Part shown: piece by piece, positions 1 through 8,299 of the stretch
Position numbering within the stretch: position 1 is the first letter of the stretch
How the letters are laid out: every line of letters begins with the position of its first letter
NCBI RefSeq assembly: GCF_002873455.1
Contig: NZ_MCUN01000046.1
Location: 1-64,000, forward strand
Direction of reading: 5' to 3'
Origin: Vibrio splendidus
Lineage (GTDB): Bacteria > Pseudomonadota > Gammaproteobacteria > Enterobacterales > Vibrionaceae
DNA length: 64,000 nucleotides
Notes under the pieces: model-generated
What the model was told of the DNA's origin: nothing
What the model saw: the letters and a program-made list of their open reading frames with translations, nothing else
The model's database searches: none
Position numbers and translations under genes: made by a program

Positions 1-146
1 CAATTTTAGTTGACCACTACACAGTTCATAGTCCAAACCCCAGCCGGTTACCTCTTTAGGTTTTGCCAAGATATTCTTTAACACATAAATCTTATTGGCC
101 ACTTACTTGTTGCTACATAAGCCGTTAATCCAGAGATAGGAAGTCA

Positions 147-566
147 ATGGAATACCAATTAGATATCGAGCCCTCCGATGACGACATTAATGAAGTCCGA
201 GGCGGGTTAATCAAACACAACACGCCGTTTCTGGAAGGGATACCCAAGTCTCAAGTTGCGTACTACGCGATGGAGGAAGGTAACAAAGTCGGTGGCATTA
301 TTGCTGATCTTTGGGGAAACTGGTTACTGATTAAGTTTCTCTGGGTCGATGATTCGATGAGAGGAAAGCAAGTCGGAAGTGAACTACTTGAGCGTATTGA
401 AAAGTATGCGAAGTCTCAAGGTTGTACGTCGTCATTGGTCGATACATTAAGTTTCCAAGCTAAGCCTTTCTATGAGAAACGAGGGTATGAATGCCAGATG
501 GTGTTAGAAAATTACCCTGTAGATTCCTCGCTATCGTTTCTCACCAAGTCGCTAGTCAAAAAGTAG
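147..566 (+). CDS. GNAT family N-acetyltransferase
   Basis: Predicted 139-residue GNAT enzyme that would move an acetyl group from acetyl-CoA to an amine; the substrate is unknown. The acetyl-CoA pyrophosphate loop is visible as RGKQVGSELL at about residues 72-81, preceded by the beta-4 strand FLWVDDSMR. The C-terminal FYEKRGYE motif (about 108-115) is typical of beta-6/alpha-4. The ATG follows a GATAGGAAG ribosome site. It is the first of a run of short + strand genes, each with its own ribosome site and 30-100 bp gaps, which resembles integron cassettes that have lost attC. Family is firm, function unknown. Confidence 0.9.
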   Translation: MEYQLDIEPSDDDINEVRGGLIKHNTPFLEGIPKSQVAYYAMEEGNKVGGIIADLWGNWLLIKFLWVDDSMRGKQVGSELLERIEKYAKSQGCTSSLVDTLSFQAKPFYEKRGYECQMVLENYPVDSSLSFLTKSLVKK

Positions 567-600
567 CAAATAAAGACCCTGTATAAACAAGGAGAGTAGA

Positions 601-1035
601 GTGGTAAACATTCGGGAAATGGCAATTTCAGACTACGACTCCGTGATCGCGTTGTGGTGCCAGACAGAAGGCATGAGTATTCGCGATGCCGATTCGAAAG
701 AAAGTATTGCGAGCTATTTAGATCGTAACCCTGGTCTGAGTTTTGTGGCTGAAAGTAACAACGAGATCATTGGCGCTGTGTTGGTTGGAACGGATGGACG
801 TCGTGGGTATTTACAACACTTAGCTGTCTCGGCCAAATTCAGAGGGCAAAAGTTAGGTTGTAAGCTTGTCGCAGAGGCGGTCAACGCACTTGCAGGTTTT
901 GGTATCCCGAAGACCCACTTGTTTGTCTATAACGACAACATCAATGCTCAACAGTTTTACGAAAAGTTGGGCTGGTTTCCTCGAGATGAAGTTCGAATGT
1001 ACTCGTTTAATAGCTCGGATAATAGTAACGTTTAG
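601..1035 (+). CDS. GNAT family N-acetyltransferase (YpeA-like)
   Basis: A 144-residue GNAT protein. Motif A is AKFRGQKLGCKLV (about residues 79-91) after the strand GYLQHLAVS; the C-terminal NINAQQFYEKLGW segment (about 118-130) is characteristic of RimI/YpeA-type GNATs. The start is GTG at 601, chosen because AAGGAGAG lies just upstream and the protein then begins at the first GNAT strand. It follows the previous acetyltransferase by 34 bp, so co-transcription is possible. The acceptor substrate cannot be inferred. Confidence 0.88.
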   Translation: MVNIREMAISDYDSVIALWCQTEGMSIRDADSKESIASYLDRNPGLSFVAESNNEIIGAVLVGTDGRRGYLQHLAVSAKFRGQKLGCKLVAEAVNALAGFGIPKTHLFVYNDNINAQQFYEKLGWFPRDEVRMYSFNSSDNSNV

Positions 1036-1124
1036 CCTTATAAGTTCGCGCTGGCTGACCTTGAATCTGTAACAGATTCGCGCGCATCTGCCCAATATCA
1101 AAACAATCCTTGGAGTATTTAGAA

Positions 1125-1481
1125 ATGTTGTTTTCTAGTCTGTCTAAATCATTGGTTCATGGCTCCGAGTTATGTTCTGAGCTGCTCAATTTCTTCACCG
1201 AGCACAAGAGTGACTTCGAAGAAAAGTTAATCCCCGATCTGTCATACATCGATGATATGGCACATGTGGTGAACGGCATTAAAATCAAAGACGTTCTACA
1301 CATCAATGCGAATCAATACCGACTTCAATATTCGTTTGATTGGGAGTTGTTTCTAGGTTGTTCGGATAGGAACGAAACCGGTGTAGAGAATGGAAGCGTT
1401 CTATTCACACTTGAGGATGATAACGTTCTTAATATCAACTTCCCAAACTACGGTTCTCGAGACACTAGCGATGAGTTTTAG
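1125..1481 (+). CDS. hypothetical protein, small acidic
   Basis: I do not recognise this 118-residue acidic protein. It has no signal peptide or membrane segment. The N-terminal third looks helical (SLSKSLVHGSELCSELL) and the rest looks like alternating beta strands ending in a very acidic tail. The frame is open from a TTG at 1110, but GGAG at 1112-1115 sits at correct spacing in front of ATG 1125, so that start is preferred. It lies between two GNAT genes in the same orientation and is probably a former cassette gene. Confidence 0.65.
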   Translation: MLFSSLSKSLVHGSELCSELLNFFTEHKSDFEEKLIPDLSYIDDMAHVVNGIKIKDVLHINANQYRLQYSFDWELFLGCSDRNETGVENGSVLFTLEDDNVLNINFPNYGSRDTSDEF

Positions 1482-1517
1482 TCGGTTTTTCGTGCGTGTT
1501 ATACAGAAGGAAGAACA

Positions 1518-1988
1518 ATGATAACTATCGAAAGGCTTGAAGAATCACATGTGGCGTTAGTTCAGGCCATCCAACTCGCCGATGAACAGGTCAAGTTCGC
1601 TGGCACAGCTGCAGAGTTTTTATTAGATGGCAGTGAAACGACGCACTTGCACGTGATTAAGTCTAATAACAAAGTTGTTGGTTTCTTTAAGCTGGATATC
1701 GCTTACGCAGATTCTTATGAGTTTTGCCCTGAAGGAAGCATTGGGCTAAGAGCTTTTGTGCTTGATAAAAACCAGCAAGGTAAAGGTTTAGGAACAGGCA
1801 CGGTGAAGGCTTTGTTTCCGTATTTAAAAGCGAATTATTTAGCGTATGAGTCGATTTACTTAACCGTGAATTGCAAAAATCCCGCAGCATTCAACTGTTA
1901 TAAGAAAGGCGGCTTCGAAGATACCAATGAACAGTATCTAGGTGGCGCAGCAGGCCCGCAATTTATCATGCGCGGTCAAATCGTTTAG
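1518..1988 (+). CDS. GNAT family N-acetyltransferase
   Basis: A 156-residue GNAT protein. The acetyl-CoA loop is NQQGKGLGTGTVKAL (about residues 92-106), a clear Q/R-x-x-G-x-G motif, and the beta-6 region reads NPAAFNCYKKGGFED (about 122-136). AGAAGGAAGAAC precedes the ATG. The central segment YADSYEFCPEGSIGLRAF resembles acetyltransferases annotated near SpeG/RimJ-like families, but that is not enough to name a substrate. It is the third GNAT in 2 kb. Confidence 0.88.
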   Translation: MITIERLEESHVALVQAIQLADEQVKFAGTAAEFLLDGSETTHLHVIKSNNKVVGFFKLDIAYADSYEFCPEGSIGLRAFVLDKNQQGKGLGTGTVKALFPYLKANYLAYESIYLTVNCKNPAAFNCYKKGGFEDTNEQYLGGAAGPQFIMRGQIV

Positions 1989-2037
1989 TTACATAAACAG
2001 GTTAATTGTCGAACGACAAACGGTCTAAGGAGGGATC

Positions 2038-2652
2038 ATGTCAATTACATCAGGAATAGCTCTGTTTGTTGTGATGTTACTATCTGCAGCGATACCAGGA
2101 CCCAGCGTTCTCGCCGTTCTGTCGAGGTCTCTAAGCTATGGCTGGAAACAAGGCTTGTTAGTGGTGCTTGGCGTACTAATCGCGGATTACATTTTTGTAT
2201 TCTTAGCTTTGTCTGGTTTATCAGCTTTAGCTAGCGCAATGGGTGAATTTGCTACGGTAATTAAATATGTAGGCGTTACCTATTTGTTTTGGTTGGCTTA
2301 CACAACATGGACGTCAGATGTTAGTGAATCATCGAGTACATCTTCGGAGCAAGGAACGAAAGCCTCAAGCGTGATTATCGGCTTATTGATGACAGTTTCA
2401 AACCCAAAGGCGATTTTGTTTTACATGGGTTTCTTTCCTGCATTCATAGACCTAAAAACATTTACCACAACAGATGTGGTGATGATTTTGGTGATTTCAA
2501 CTGTAGCTGTAGGTGGAGTATTGAGTCTCTATGCTTGCACTGCCTCTAAAGCTCGTTTTGTATTTCAAGGGCGCTCAGCAAAGACGCTATTGAACAGATT
2601 ATCAGGTGGCTTTTTGGCGACTTGCGGTGCTTTGTTAGCAACTAAAGCATGA
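2038..2652 (+). CDS. LysE/RhtB family amino-acid exporter
   Basis: A 204-residue inner-membrane translocator of the LysE/RhtB family, which exports amino acids or related metabolites. About six hydrophobic helices are visible. The N-terminal family signature is present as AAIPGPSVLAVLSRSLSYG (residues 18-36), and the middle has TVSNPKAILFYMGFFPAF (about 121-138), the second conserved motif. A strong AAGGAGGG ribosome site precedes the ATG. Specificity (homoserine, threonine, leucine or other) cannot be read from sequence. LysE genes are common in mobile vibrio gene sets. Confidence 0.92.
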   Translation: MSITSGIALFVVMLLSAAIPGPSVLAVLSRSLSYGWKQGLLVVLGVLIADYIFVFLALSGLSALASAMGEFATVIKYVGVTYLFWLAYTTWTSDVSESSSTSSEQGTKASSVIIGLLMTVSNPKAILFYMGFFPAFIDLKTFTTTDVVMILVISTVAVGGVLSLYACTASKARFVFQGRSAKTLLNRLSGGFLATCGALLATKA

Positions 2653-2681
2653 GTACTCTTTGGACTGATTTAGCCATAACA

Positions 2682-2700
2682 CTGAACTAAGCGTTAACAC
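2682..2700 (+). other. possible attC right-end relic
   Basis: ACTAAGCGTTAACAC lies between lysE-like and VOC genes and is close to the right end of the clear attC at 36125-36222 (AACTAAGCGTTAGTT). Only this end is visible; the left half of a site is absent because the upstream gene ends 30 bp before. It is weak evidence that this part of the window descends from integron cassettes. Confidence 0.25.
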
Positions 2701-2762
2701 CTAGTGTCTTTGCTTTCTTCATGGCATCATTCCACGCAGCTAAAACCCCAACAAGGTATGTT

Positions 2763-3179
2763 ATGAAACAGAATATTGTCCACATTGCACTCGTGGTAAA
2801 AGACTACGATGAAGCGCTTGATTTCTATGTAAACAAGCTTAAGTTTGATCTCATCGAAGATACGTATCTACCAGAAGAAGATAAGCGCTGGGTTGTTGTT
2901 GCGCCACCAAATTCAACCGGTGTGAGCCTGTTACTTGCTAGAGCTTCCAAGCCAGAGCAACTTGATTTCATCGGCAACCAAGCTGGTGGACGCGTATTCC
3001 TATTCTTAAACACCGATGATTTCTGGCGTGATTACGAACGCATGACTTCTTTGGGCATTAACTTTGTTCGAGAGCCTAAGGAGCAAGGCTACGGTACGGT
3101 TGCTGTGTTTGAAGATCTTTACGGTAACTTGTGGGATCTGCTTCAGTTAAACCCTGAACACCCTATGGCTAACAGGTAG
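2763..3179 (+). CDS. VOC family protein (glyoxalase-like)
   Basis: A 138-residue vicinal-oxygen-chelate fold protein. Metal-ligand candidates are the His in NIVHIALVV (residue 6) and the acidic pair in the C-terminal AVFEDLYGNLWDLLQ (about 117-131), arranged as in glyoxalase/bleomycin-resistance proteins. An in-frame ATG at 2721 lacks a ribosome site, whereas AACAAGG stands before 2763 and the family core starts there, so the shorter form is used. The reaction is unknown; VOC genes of this kind recur in vibrio cassette arrays. Confidence 0.88.
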   Translation: MKQNIVHIALVVKDYDEALDFYVNKLKFDLIEDTYLPEEDKRWVVVAPPNSTGVSLLLARASKPEQLDFIGNQAGGRVFLFLNTDDFWRDYERMTSLGINFVREPKEQGYGTVAVFEDLYGNLWDLLQLNPEHPMANR

Positions 3180-3231
3180 ATAAGCCAAGCCTACAACCTT
3201 AATTCTAGTCATACGGATTTGCAGGAGCGAC

Positions 3232-3654
3232 ATGGAAGTCACAAGGTATCAACTCAAGTATTTAACCGCTTTACAGGTGCTCTATCTAGAATCAAGACAG
3301 AACACCTTTCATTGGGCTGATGCCGACGCTTTTAAGTTATCCGATTTCGATTTAGATACAGAAAGTGAAGAAATATGGGTGGCTGTTTCTGGCAATAAGG
3401 TTTTAGGTTTTGCCTCTATTTGGAAACCTGAGAGCTTCATTCATCACCTCTATGTTTGCCCGCGAACTCTACGTTCTGGGGTAGGCTCTGCTTTACTCAA
3501 TACCTGCAAACAACATTACTCTGTTCTGACATTGAAGTGTCTGACTGCTAATGAAAATGCTATTGGCTTTTATCAGTCGCAAGGCTTTGTTATCTCGTCC
3601 ACAGAGGGAGAGGGATTAGAGCGTTATCACTTACTGACGTACCAAGCTTTGTAA
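3232..3654 (+). CDS. GNAT family N-acetyltransferase
   Basis: A 140-residue GNAT protein. Strand IHHLYVCPRTLRSGVGSALL (about residues 71-90) contains the acetyl-CoA-binding RSGVGSALL loop, and the C-terminal ENAIGFYQSQGFV (about 108-120) is the usual beta-6 motif. The start is supported by GCAGGAGC. The C-terminal SSTEGEGLERYHLLTY matches a subgroup of small GNATs with a conserved acidic patch, but the substrate is unknown. Confidence 0.87.
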   Translation: MEVTRYQLKYLTALQVLYLESRQNTFHWADADAFKLSDFDLDTESEEIWVAVSGNKVLGFASIWKPESFIHHLYVCPRTLRSGVGSALLNTCKQHYSVLTLKCLTANENAIGFYQSQGFVISSTEGEGLERYHLLTYQAL

Positions 3655-3745
3655 TATCAACCATAGCTTAGTGATAACAGCCATAGCAATCACAAGCCCT
3701 ACAATTACAACAAGGGTAATCAAGTCGGGAGTTTAAACCGAGAAT

Positions 3746-4153
3746 ATGGAAATAAAACAGCTTTCAGCGATTGAGGTACTTCCGGTTAGGCATCAAGTGC
3801 TTTGGCCTGATAAACCGATGTCGTTTTGTGTGGTGCCAGATGACGAACACGCAACGCATTATGGGGCGTTTTTTGGTGCACAGTTGGTTTGTGTCGCGTC
3901 TATCTATATTCAAGACAATGGAGCTAGGCTGAGAAAGTTTGCCACGCTGCCTGAACTCCAAGGGCAGGGAATCGGTTCAAACGTGATTGATCATGCTATC
4001 TCTAACCTCAAAGATTTAAACATCCAATATTTTTGGTGCGATGCGCGTACAACGGCTTTAGGTTTTTATCAAAAGTTTGGGATGGCTGTAGAAGGCTCTG
4101 AATTTGAAAAATCGGGTGTTGCGTATTATAAAATGTCGGTTCATTGGGAGTAA
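3746..4153 (+). CDS. GNAT family N-acetyltransferase
   Basis: A 135-residue GNAT protein. The acetyl-CoA loop is LPELQGQGIGSNVIDHAI (about residues 69-86) and the end of the fold is TTALGFYQKFGMAVEG (about 103-118). The N-terminal EVLPVRHQVLWPDKP is typical of a family often annotated as ElaA/YjcF-related GNATs. It lies 91 bp after the previous GNAT in the same orientation. Substrate unknown. Confidence 0.87.
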   Translation: MEIKQLSAIEVLPVRHQVLWPDKPMSFCVVPDDEHATHYGAFFGAQLVCVASIYIQDNGARLRKFATLPELQGQGIGSNVIDHAISNLKDLNIQYFWCDARTTALGFYQKFGMAVEGSEFEKSGVAYYKMSVHWE

Positions 4154-4219
4154 CGCTTCTCTTTCGTTAGGTTAACCCTCCGCACCGCTAAATCACAACT
4201 TAAGTTAAGGAAGCTCATC

Positions 4220-4801
4220 GTGGAAGAAATCAAAGGCATTCTGCAATTCATGGTGGAAATTGAAAAATTAAAGGATGTTCATCGACAAACAAAACCGGTT
4301 GGATTGGATCGATATGAAAACTCCGCTGAGCACAGTTGGCACACTTGTTTGAGCGCACTCATGTTAAAAGACTATGCCAATGAAGAAATTGATATTACGC
4401 GAGTGATGAAGATGCTGCTGATTCATGATCTTGGAGAAATCGATGCCGGAGACACCATCATTTATGCCAGTGAAACCGAAGAAAACAAGCTCAAAGAGAA
4501 AAACTGTGTAGAACGCTTACTGAAATCATTGCCGAATCATTTAAGAACTGAGTATTTGGATTTATGGCTTGAGTTCGAAGCGGGTGAATCACCGGAAGCC
4601 AGATTCGGTAAGGCAATCGATAGAGTGCCGCCTTTGCTTCATAACATCCATGGTGGTGGTCACAGCTGGAAGATGCATAACATATCCAAAGATAAAGTAC
4701 TGACCTTTAATGGCGAGCGTATTTCTAAAGGCAGTCGTGCTCTATGGAAAGAGCTAGAAGTGCAACTTGAAGGGGCTGCGGACAAAGGGTTATTAAAGTA
4801 A
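4220..4801 (+). CDS. HD-domain hydrolase (YfbR-like nucleotidase family)
   Basis: A 193-residue HD-fold phosphohydrolase. Metal-binding residues are visible as ENSAEHSWHT (His about 37-40), LLIHDLGEIDAGDT (HD about 74-75) and the late Asp in AIDRVPPLLH (about 138). These define the HD_3/YfbR-like group that dephosphorylates nucleoside monophosphates, so a nucleotide or nucleotide-like substrate is likely but unproven. Translation starts at GTG 4220 behind AAGGAAG. Family assignment is strong; the physiological role in this cassette-like series is unknown. Confidence 0.85.
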   Translation: MEEIKGILQFMVEIEKLKDVHRQTKPVGLDRYENSAEHSWHTCLSALMLKDYANEEIDITRVMKMLLIHDLGEIDAGDTIIYASETEENKLKEKNCVERLLKSLPNHLRTEYLDLWLEFEAGESPEARFGKAIDRVPPLLHNIHGGGHSWKMHNISKDKVLTFNGERISKGSRALWKELEVQLEGAADKGLLK

Positions 4802-4923
4802 AAATTAACGGTCTTGCCAAGTAATGACAAAGAAGTTTCAACCTAACAACGTTTAAATTAAACTCGGGAATTCATAGTGTTACTTCAGCGTAGCAAACCC
4901 ATTGTTAAAGGAATAAGAACCAC

Positions 4924-5316
4924 ATGAAAACCACTGCTTTAGCTTTATTGTTGCTTAGTGTTTCTGGTAGTGCATTTGCAACCAATACCAATATTGAAGC
5001 GATCGATTACCAAGTGTCGGTCACTGTCGAGGATTCTGAATCAAAACTCAGCTTCCCAACCTTTAAGTTCCACTCTTTCGGTCAGGAAGTCACATCTCAA
5101 ACTGAAAAGTGCATTTATTCGGGTGTTCTTTCTAAGCATGAAGCTAACGCTATTCTATTAGAGGCCAAAATGTCATGTGATTATGAAAATGGTGAGTCTA
5201 GCGACCAGATGCCTGTTTTTATTCTTGATAAAGAGGGTGGAGAAGCAAGTATCGAGCTTGGAGAAGATCAAGCAAACCTATGGAAATACACGGTTCTAGT
5301 TAAAGCGCTTAACTAA
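4924..5316 (+). CDS. secreted/periplasmic hypothetical protein
   Basis: A 130-residue protein with a classical signal peptide (MKTTALALLLLSVSGSAFA, cleavage after residue 19). The mature part is acidic, beta-rich and has two cysteines (in SEKCIYSG-like and KMSCDYENG contexts), so one disulfide in the periplasm is likely. I recognise no family. AAAGGAATAAG precedes the ATG. It could be a periplasmic inhibitor or binding protein, but nothing in the sequence decides this. Confidence 0.7.
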   Translation: MKTTALALLLLSVSGSAFATNTNIEAIDYQVSVTVEDSESKLSFPTFKFHSFGQEVTSQTEKCIYSGVLSKHEANAILLEAKMSCDYENGESSDQMPVFILDKEGGEASIELGEDQANLWKYTVLVKALN

Positions 5317-5364
5317 ATTTCAAACGATACAGGGTTACTCTTTTTGCTTTGCTATCGGACATCC

Positions 5365-5396
5365 GCAATATCAATCAACTGCAATACCAATCAAAG
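5365..5396. repeat. two 16-bp imperfect tandem repeats
   Basis: GCAATATCAATCAACT is followed directly by GCAATACCAATCAAAG; 12 of 16 positions agree. The rest of the 5317-5527 gap is AT-rich without a clear terminator. Similar 16-18-bp runs occur at 9490, 19290, 47500 and 56036. Confidence 0.6.
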
Positions 5397-5527
5397 TAGA
5401 TACACAACACATGGTGTTGTCTCATGTGTTGTTTTCCTAAAAAAGCTTTTAAAATAATAAGTTAGTGTATTCAATAAGAACTTGTTAGTATGCGATTAAC
5501 TTTATAAATGTTGGTTGGCTTATATAA

Positions 5528-5779
5528 ATGCTTGATAATAAATACATTAAACACCCGTACCATTGTAACCAGTGCAACGCACTTACCCCGCACCTTGCTG
5601 TTAATGCTTCCGGTGCTCAATCTAAAGCTGAATCTGAAAAGAAACAATGGAAATTAGGTGTGTTGATGGAGTACCTGATGACGTTATTGTTTAAAGATGA
5701 CCATAATGTTCCCGGTTTTTATGTCGACAGTGATTACGAATACCAGTGTGAAAAATGCGGGACTAAGTCGTGGCATTGA
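5528..5779 (+). CDS. zinc-ribbon miniprotein
   Basis: An 83-residue protein with two CxxC knuckles, HCNQCNALTPH at residues 14-24 and YQCEKCGTKSWH at the C-terminus, separated by about 55 residues with a hydrophobic helix (LGVLMEYLMTLLF). The four cysteines should bind one zinc ion. Two further proteins with the same layout lie at 7953 and 11947, making a local family. The ribosome site is weak. Function unknown; a role in protein or nucleic-acid binding would be a guess. Confidence 0.65.
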   Translation: MLDNKYIKHPYHCNQCNALTPHLAVNASGAQSKAESEKKQWKLGVLMEYLMTLLFKDDHNVPGFYVDSDYEYQCEKCGTKSWH

Positions 5780-5960
5780 TCGTGTGTTTAGCTTTTGAAA
5801 CAATTCCTACCTAAACTGATGATAATAAGACGCATTAGAAAAGTGATCCTCTCTGCAAACTGAGAATAGAAACACGTCTATACTGACATTGGTTACGTCA
5901 CTGAATTAATAAGTGGCGTTATGAATGCAAGTTTGATTAGGTTAAACCTCAGAGGTGACG

Positions 5961-6416
5961 ATGAAAAAATTACTACCACTATGCGCCATTTTACTTTCAG
6001 CATCATTTTCAGCCGCGGCTTCTGATGGTTTGATTAAATACCAAAGTAATTACTCAGTGAAAGAAACCGCTGACCGCTTTGAAGAAATCGCCAAAAGCAA
6101 AGGTTTGACCTTGTTTGCGAGAATCGACCATCAGAAAAACGCGAGTAAGGTCGGTCTTGAATTGAGACCAACCGAAGTCATTATATTTGGCAACCCGAAA
6201 GTAGGGACACCATTAATGCAATGTGCTCAAGAAGTCGCGATCGATTTACCGCAGAAAGTGTTAGTCACTGAAGACTCAAATAAAGAAGTATGGCTATCTT
6301 ACAACGATCCTAATTACTTGGTAGAGCGTCACGCAATCAATGGTTGTGGCGAAGTGGTTAAGAAGATATCGGGTGTTCTAAGCAAACTATCAGAAGCGAC
6401 AGTGGCGAAAAAATAG
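5961..6416 (+). CDS. DUF302 family periplasmic protein
   Basis: A 151-residue DUF302 protein. Residues 1-20 form a signal peptide ending ASFSAAA. The mature part shows the family hallmarks YSVKETADRFEEIAKSKGL (about 29-47), FARIDHQKNA, RPTEVIIFGNPKVGTPLM (about 70-87) and DLPQKVLV. DUF302 proteins are widespread; some bind haem, but no biochemical role can be stated here. AGAGGTG sits directly before ATG 5961, so the upstream in-frame GTG at 5955 is rejected because it lies inside the ribosome site. Confidence 0.88.
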   Translation: MKKLLPLCAILLSASFSAAASDGLIKYQSNYSVKETADRFEEIAKSKGLTLFARIDHQKNASKVGLELRPTEVIIFGNPKVGTPLMQCAQEVAIDLPQKVLVTEDSNKEVWLSYNDPNYLVERHAINGCGEVVKKISGVLSKLSEATVAKK

Positions 6417-6501
6417 CCGTGGCTGAACCAGAAATTTAAATATCAATCGGTGCTATATTCTAACTGTATGGCACTGGAACAGGTACAGTACGAGTGCTTT
6501 T

Positions 6502-6999
6502 ATGAAGTTATTTGAAAAAATGATGGTGATGAGCGAGCAGAGTTGGGCGCGTCACTCAAACCCACTCAGTGTTTATACTCGTATTCCCTGTTTGTCGATT
6601 CTGTCGCTTGCGCTTTGGTCGAGAGAGCACATTGGCCTATATTCCATTTTCCCCATCGGGCTTGCTTTGTTCTGGATTTGGTACAACCCAAGAGCATTTG
6701 GTGTACCTGAACATACAGATAATTGGGCCTCCAAAGCTGTATTTGGTGAACGTGTTTACTTGCAGAAGGCATCGCTTGATATTCGCCAACATCATTTAAC
6801 GGCTGCTCGTTTGATTACTTTATCAATGGTTCCGGGATTGCCTATTTTGTTCTACGGCTTATACCTTAACGACCTTTGGTTAATTGCGTTCGGCAATTTC
6901 TGGATCTTGGTTCTGAAACTGTGGTTTTTGGACCGAATGGTTTGGTTGTACGATGACATAAAAGTCTCTCATTCTGAATTTAGATCTTGGGAGCGTTAA
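6502..6999 (+). CDS. DUF6653-like membrane protein
   Basis: A 165-residue integral membrane protein with two hydrophobic pairs, about residues 33-60 and 95-150. The N-terminal SEQSWARHSNPLSVYTR and the middle WYNPRAFGVP motif match what I recall of the DUF6653 family, whose function is unknown. The frame ends in a charged tail. It stands 85 bp after the DUF302 gene on the same strand. Family call from memory, moderately sure. Confidence 0.7.
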   Translation: MKLFEKMMVMSEQSWARHSNPLSVYTRIPCLSILSLALWSREHIGLYSIFPIGLALFWIWYNPRAFGVPEHTDNWASKAVFGERVYLQKASLDIRQHHLTAARLITLSMVPGLPILFYGLYLNDLWLIAFGNFWILVLKLWFLDRMVWLYDDIKVSHSEFRSWER

Positions 7000-7138
7000 T
7001 GGTGCATGAAGAACGAGCTTGAGAATGCTTGTTAGTGAAGCCATAGATTGCATCTTGTGTCGGTCGCCCTAGATGGCAAATGAGTAGAAAAATTGGTTTG
7101 AATTATACGCTCACTGCATTGACATCGAATGTTCAATA

Positions 7139-7264
7139 TATAAAAGTAGTGTTATGAAACTGAATTTAGCGCTATCTAACCAACGAATTATCATCATTCC
7201 ATAGGAATGGTGGGATGGTTGATGCGCTTTGTTTATCGAACCCACCCGTAAGGTGGGTTTTTTT
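7139..7264 (+). ncRNA. candidate small RNA with own terminator
   Basis: The 305-bp gap 7000-7304 contains no convincing ORF. TTGACA at 7119-7124 followed by TATAAA at 7139-7144 is a promoter-like pair with a short spacer of 14. Downstream come a small hairpin (CATTCC ATA GGAATG, around 7196-7209) and a strong Rho-independent terminator. A transcript of about 115 nt is possible. I do not recognise it as a known vibrio small RNA, and the poor spacer keeps confidence low; it might instead be the leader of the following gene. Confidence 0.3.
7239..7264 (+). terminator. Rho-independent terminator
   Basis: AACCCACC CGTAA GGTGGGTT is an 8-bp perfect stem followed by a T run. It ends whatever is transcribed across 7000-7240 and lies 40 bp before the start codon of the next gene. 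Confidence 0.85.
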
Positions 7265-7304
7265 GTAGCTGTCTTATGGGTTTTATCTGAATAGAGGAAG
7301 TCAT

Positions 7305-7820
7305 ATGAAAAAGGTCGCGGTTTTTGGCAAGCCTGGTAGTGGAAAATCCACAATCAGCAAAGCGTTAGCACTAGCAACAGGTTTAGAGCTTCACCAGTTA
7401 GATTCGATCGTCTATAAGGCCAATGGTGAGTTTGTTGAACGTGAAGCGTTCGACCTCGCGCACGACAACATACTCAATTCTGAAAGCTGGATCATCGATG
7501 GTTTTGGCCCGCTAGGTTCATTCAACACACGTTTAGATGCAGCTGATACCTTGATTTATATCGACCTTCCTTATCCAATTAGCTACTGGTTTGTCACCAA
7601 GCGAATGCTCAAAGGGTTGTTCGTTAAACCTGAAGGCTGGCCTGATGGAAGCTCAGTTATAAAAGGCACGATACAAAGTTATAAGACACTAAAACTGTGC
7701 CCGAAATTTTGGAATGACGACTTTAGAGTACGGTTAGAATTACGCGCCAAAGAGAAAGAGGTTCACATCATCAGAAGCGTGAGTGAATTGAATAACTTTG
7801 TCCGCCAACACGTCACTTAA
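7305..7820 (+). CDS. P-loop kinase, adenylate-kinase-like (AAA_18/FlaR-like)
   Basis: A 171-residue P-loop NTPase. Walker A is GKPGSGKSTISK at residues 8-19. The pattern LHQLDSIVYK (about 30-39), SWIIDGFGPL (about 62-71) and TLIYIDLPYPISYW (about 82-95) matches the family annotated as adenylate kinase or FlaR-like topology-modulation proteins, which lack the full adenylate kinase lid. The true phosphate acceptor is unknown. GAGGAAG supports the start. A second small P-loop kinase of different sequence occurs at 37236. Confidence 0.85.
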   Translation: MKKVAVFGKPGSGKSTISKALALATGLELHQLDSIVYKANGEFVEREAFDLAHDNILNSESWIIDGFGPLGSFNTRLDAADTLIYIDLPYPISYWFVTKRMLKGLFVKPEGWPDGSSVIKGTIQSYKTLKLCPKFWNDDFRVRLELRAKEKEVHIIRSVSELNNFVRQHVT

Positions 7821-7952
7821 CAGGTGAGAGCTTACCTTTCTTTGAAACGCTTTAATTTGCTCATAACTTCATGAAAATATTTAGATTTAATTCAACATGT
7901 GGCATATTTGCCATGTGTTTAATTTGTGCTTTTAGTTAAGGCTATAGATATT

Positions 7953-8195
7953 ATGTATGGAAGTGAGAAGACGAGAGCGTTCTGCTGTAACTGTAAGGAA
8001 CTTACACTGCATAGGTACACGATGTTCAGTAGCCAAGTGCAAAAGGCACCACAAGCTGAAGATAAAGAACCGAGCTTACTCCAACGAATTTTATCGGAGC
8101 TTCTATCTTTTGGTGTAACAGGTTCGGGCGCGACAGGTGATTACAAATGTACCCAATGTGGAACATATCTGAATACACCAGACAACCTCGACTGA
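7953..8195 (+). CDS. zinc-ribbon miniprotein
   Basis: An 80-residue protein with CCNCKELTLHR near residues 11-21 and YKCTQCGTYL near 64-73. The same order, CxxC-xx-T-x-H then about 45 residues with a hydrophobic helix (ILSELLSFGV) then CxxCG, occurs at 5528 and 11947. The frame extends up to GTG 7926, but TTAAGG at spacing 11 favours ATG 7953. Function unknown. Confidence 0.65.
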   Translation: MYGSEKTRAFCCNCKELTLHRYTMFSSQVQKAPQAEDKEPSLLQRILSELLSFGVTGSGATGDYKCTQCGTYLNTPDNLD

Positions 8196-8215
8196 GTTTG
8201 TGAGTTTGGTCTGGA

Positions 8216-8250
8216 CAAATAAAAACGGGAAGACCTCAATGATCTTCCCG
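8216..8250 (-). terminator. Rho-independent terminator of the SEC-C gene
   Basis: CGGGAAGA and TCTTCCCG form an 8-bp stem with a 9-nt loop at 8226-8250. On the minus strand the stem is followed by a T-rich tract (8217-8225), so it ends the minus-strand gene at 8300-8632. Confidence 0.85.
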
Positions 8251-8299
8251 TCAGATATTGTTTAACTCATCGTGCTGTTAGCCGTTTGAGTGAGATGCC

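Noticed and set aside
1063..1079. Inverted repeat GAATCTG TAA CAGATTC between two genes
   Set aside because: The stem is 7 bp and not followed by a T run; too weak to call a terminator or an attC remnant.
2007..2020. Palindrome TTGTCG AA CGACAA before the LysE-type gene
   Set aside because: Could be an operator, but such 6-bp arms are common by chance in a 64-kb window and no regulator gene is near.
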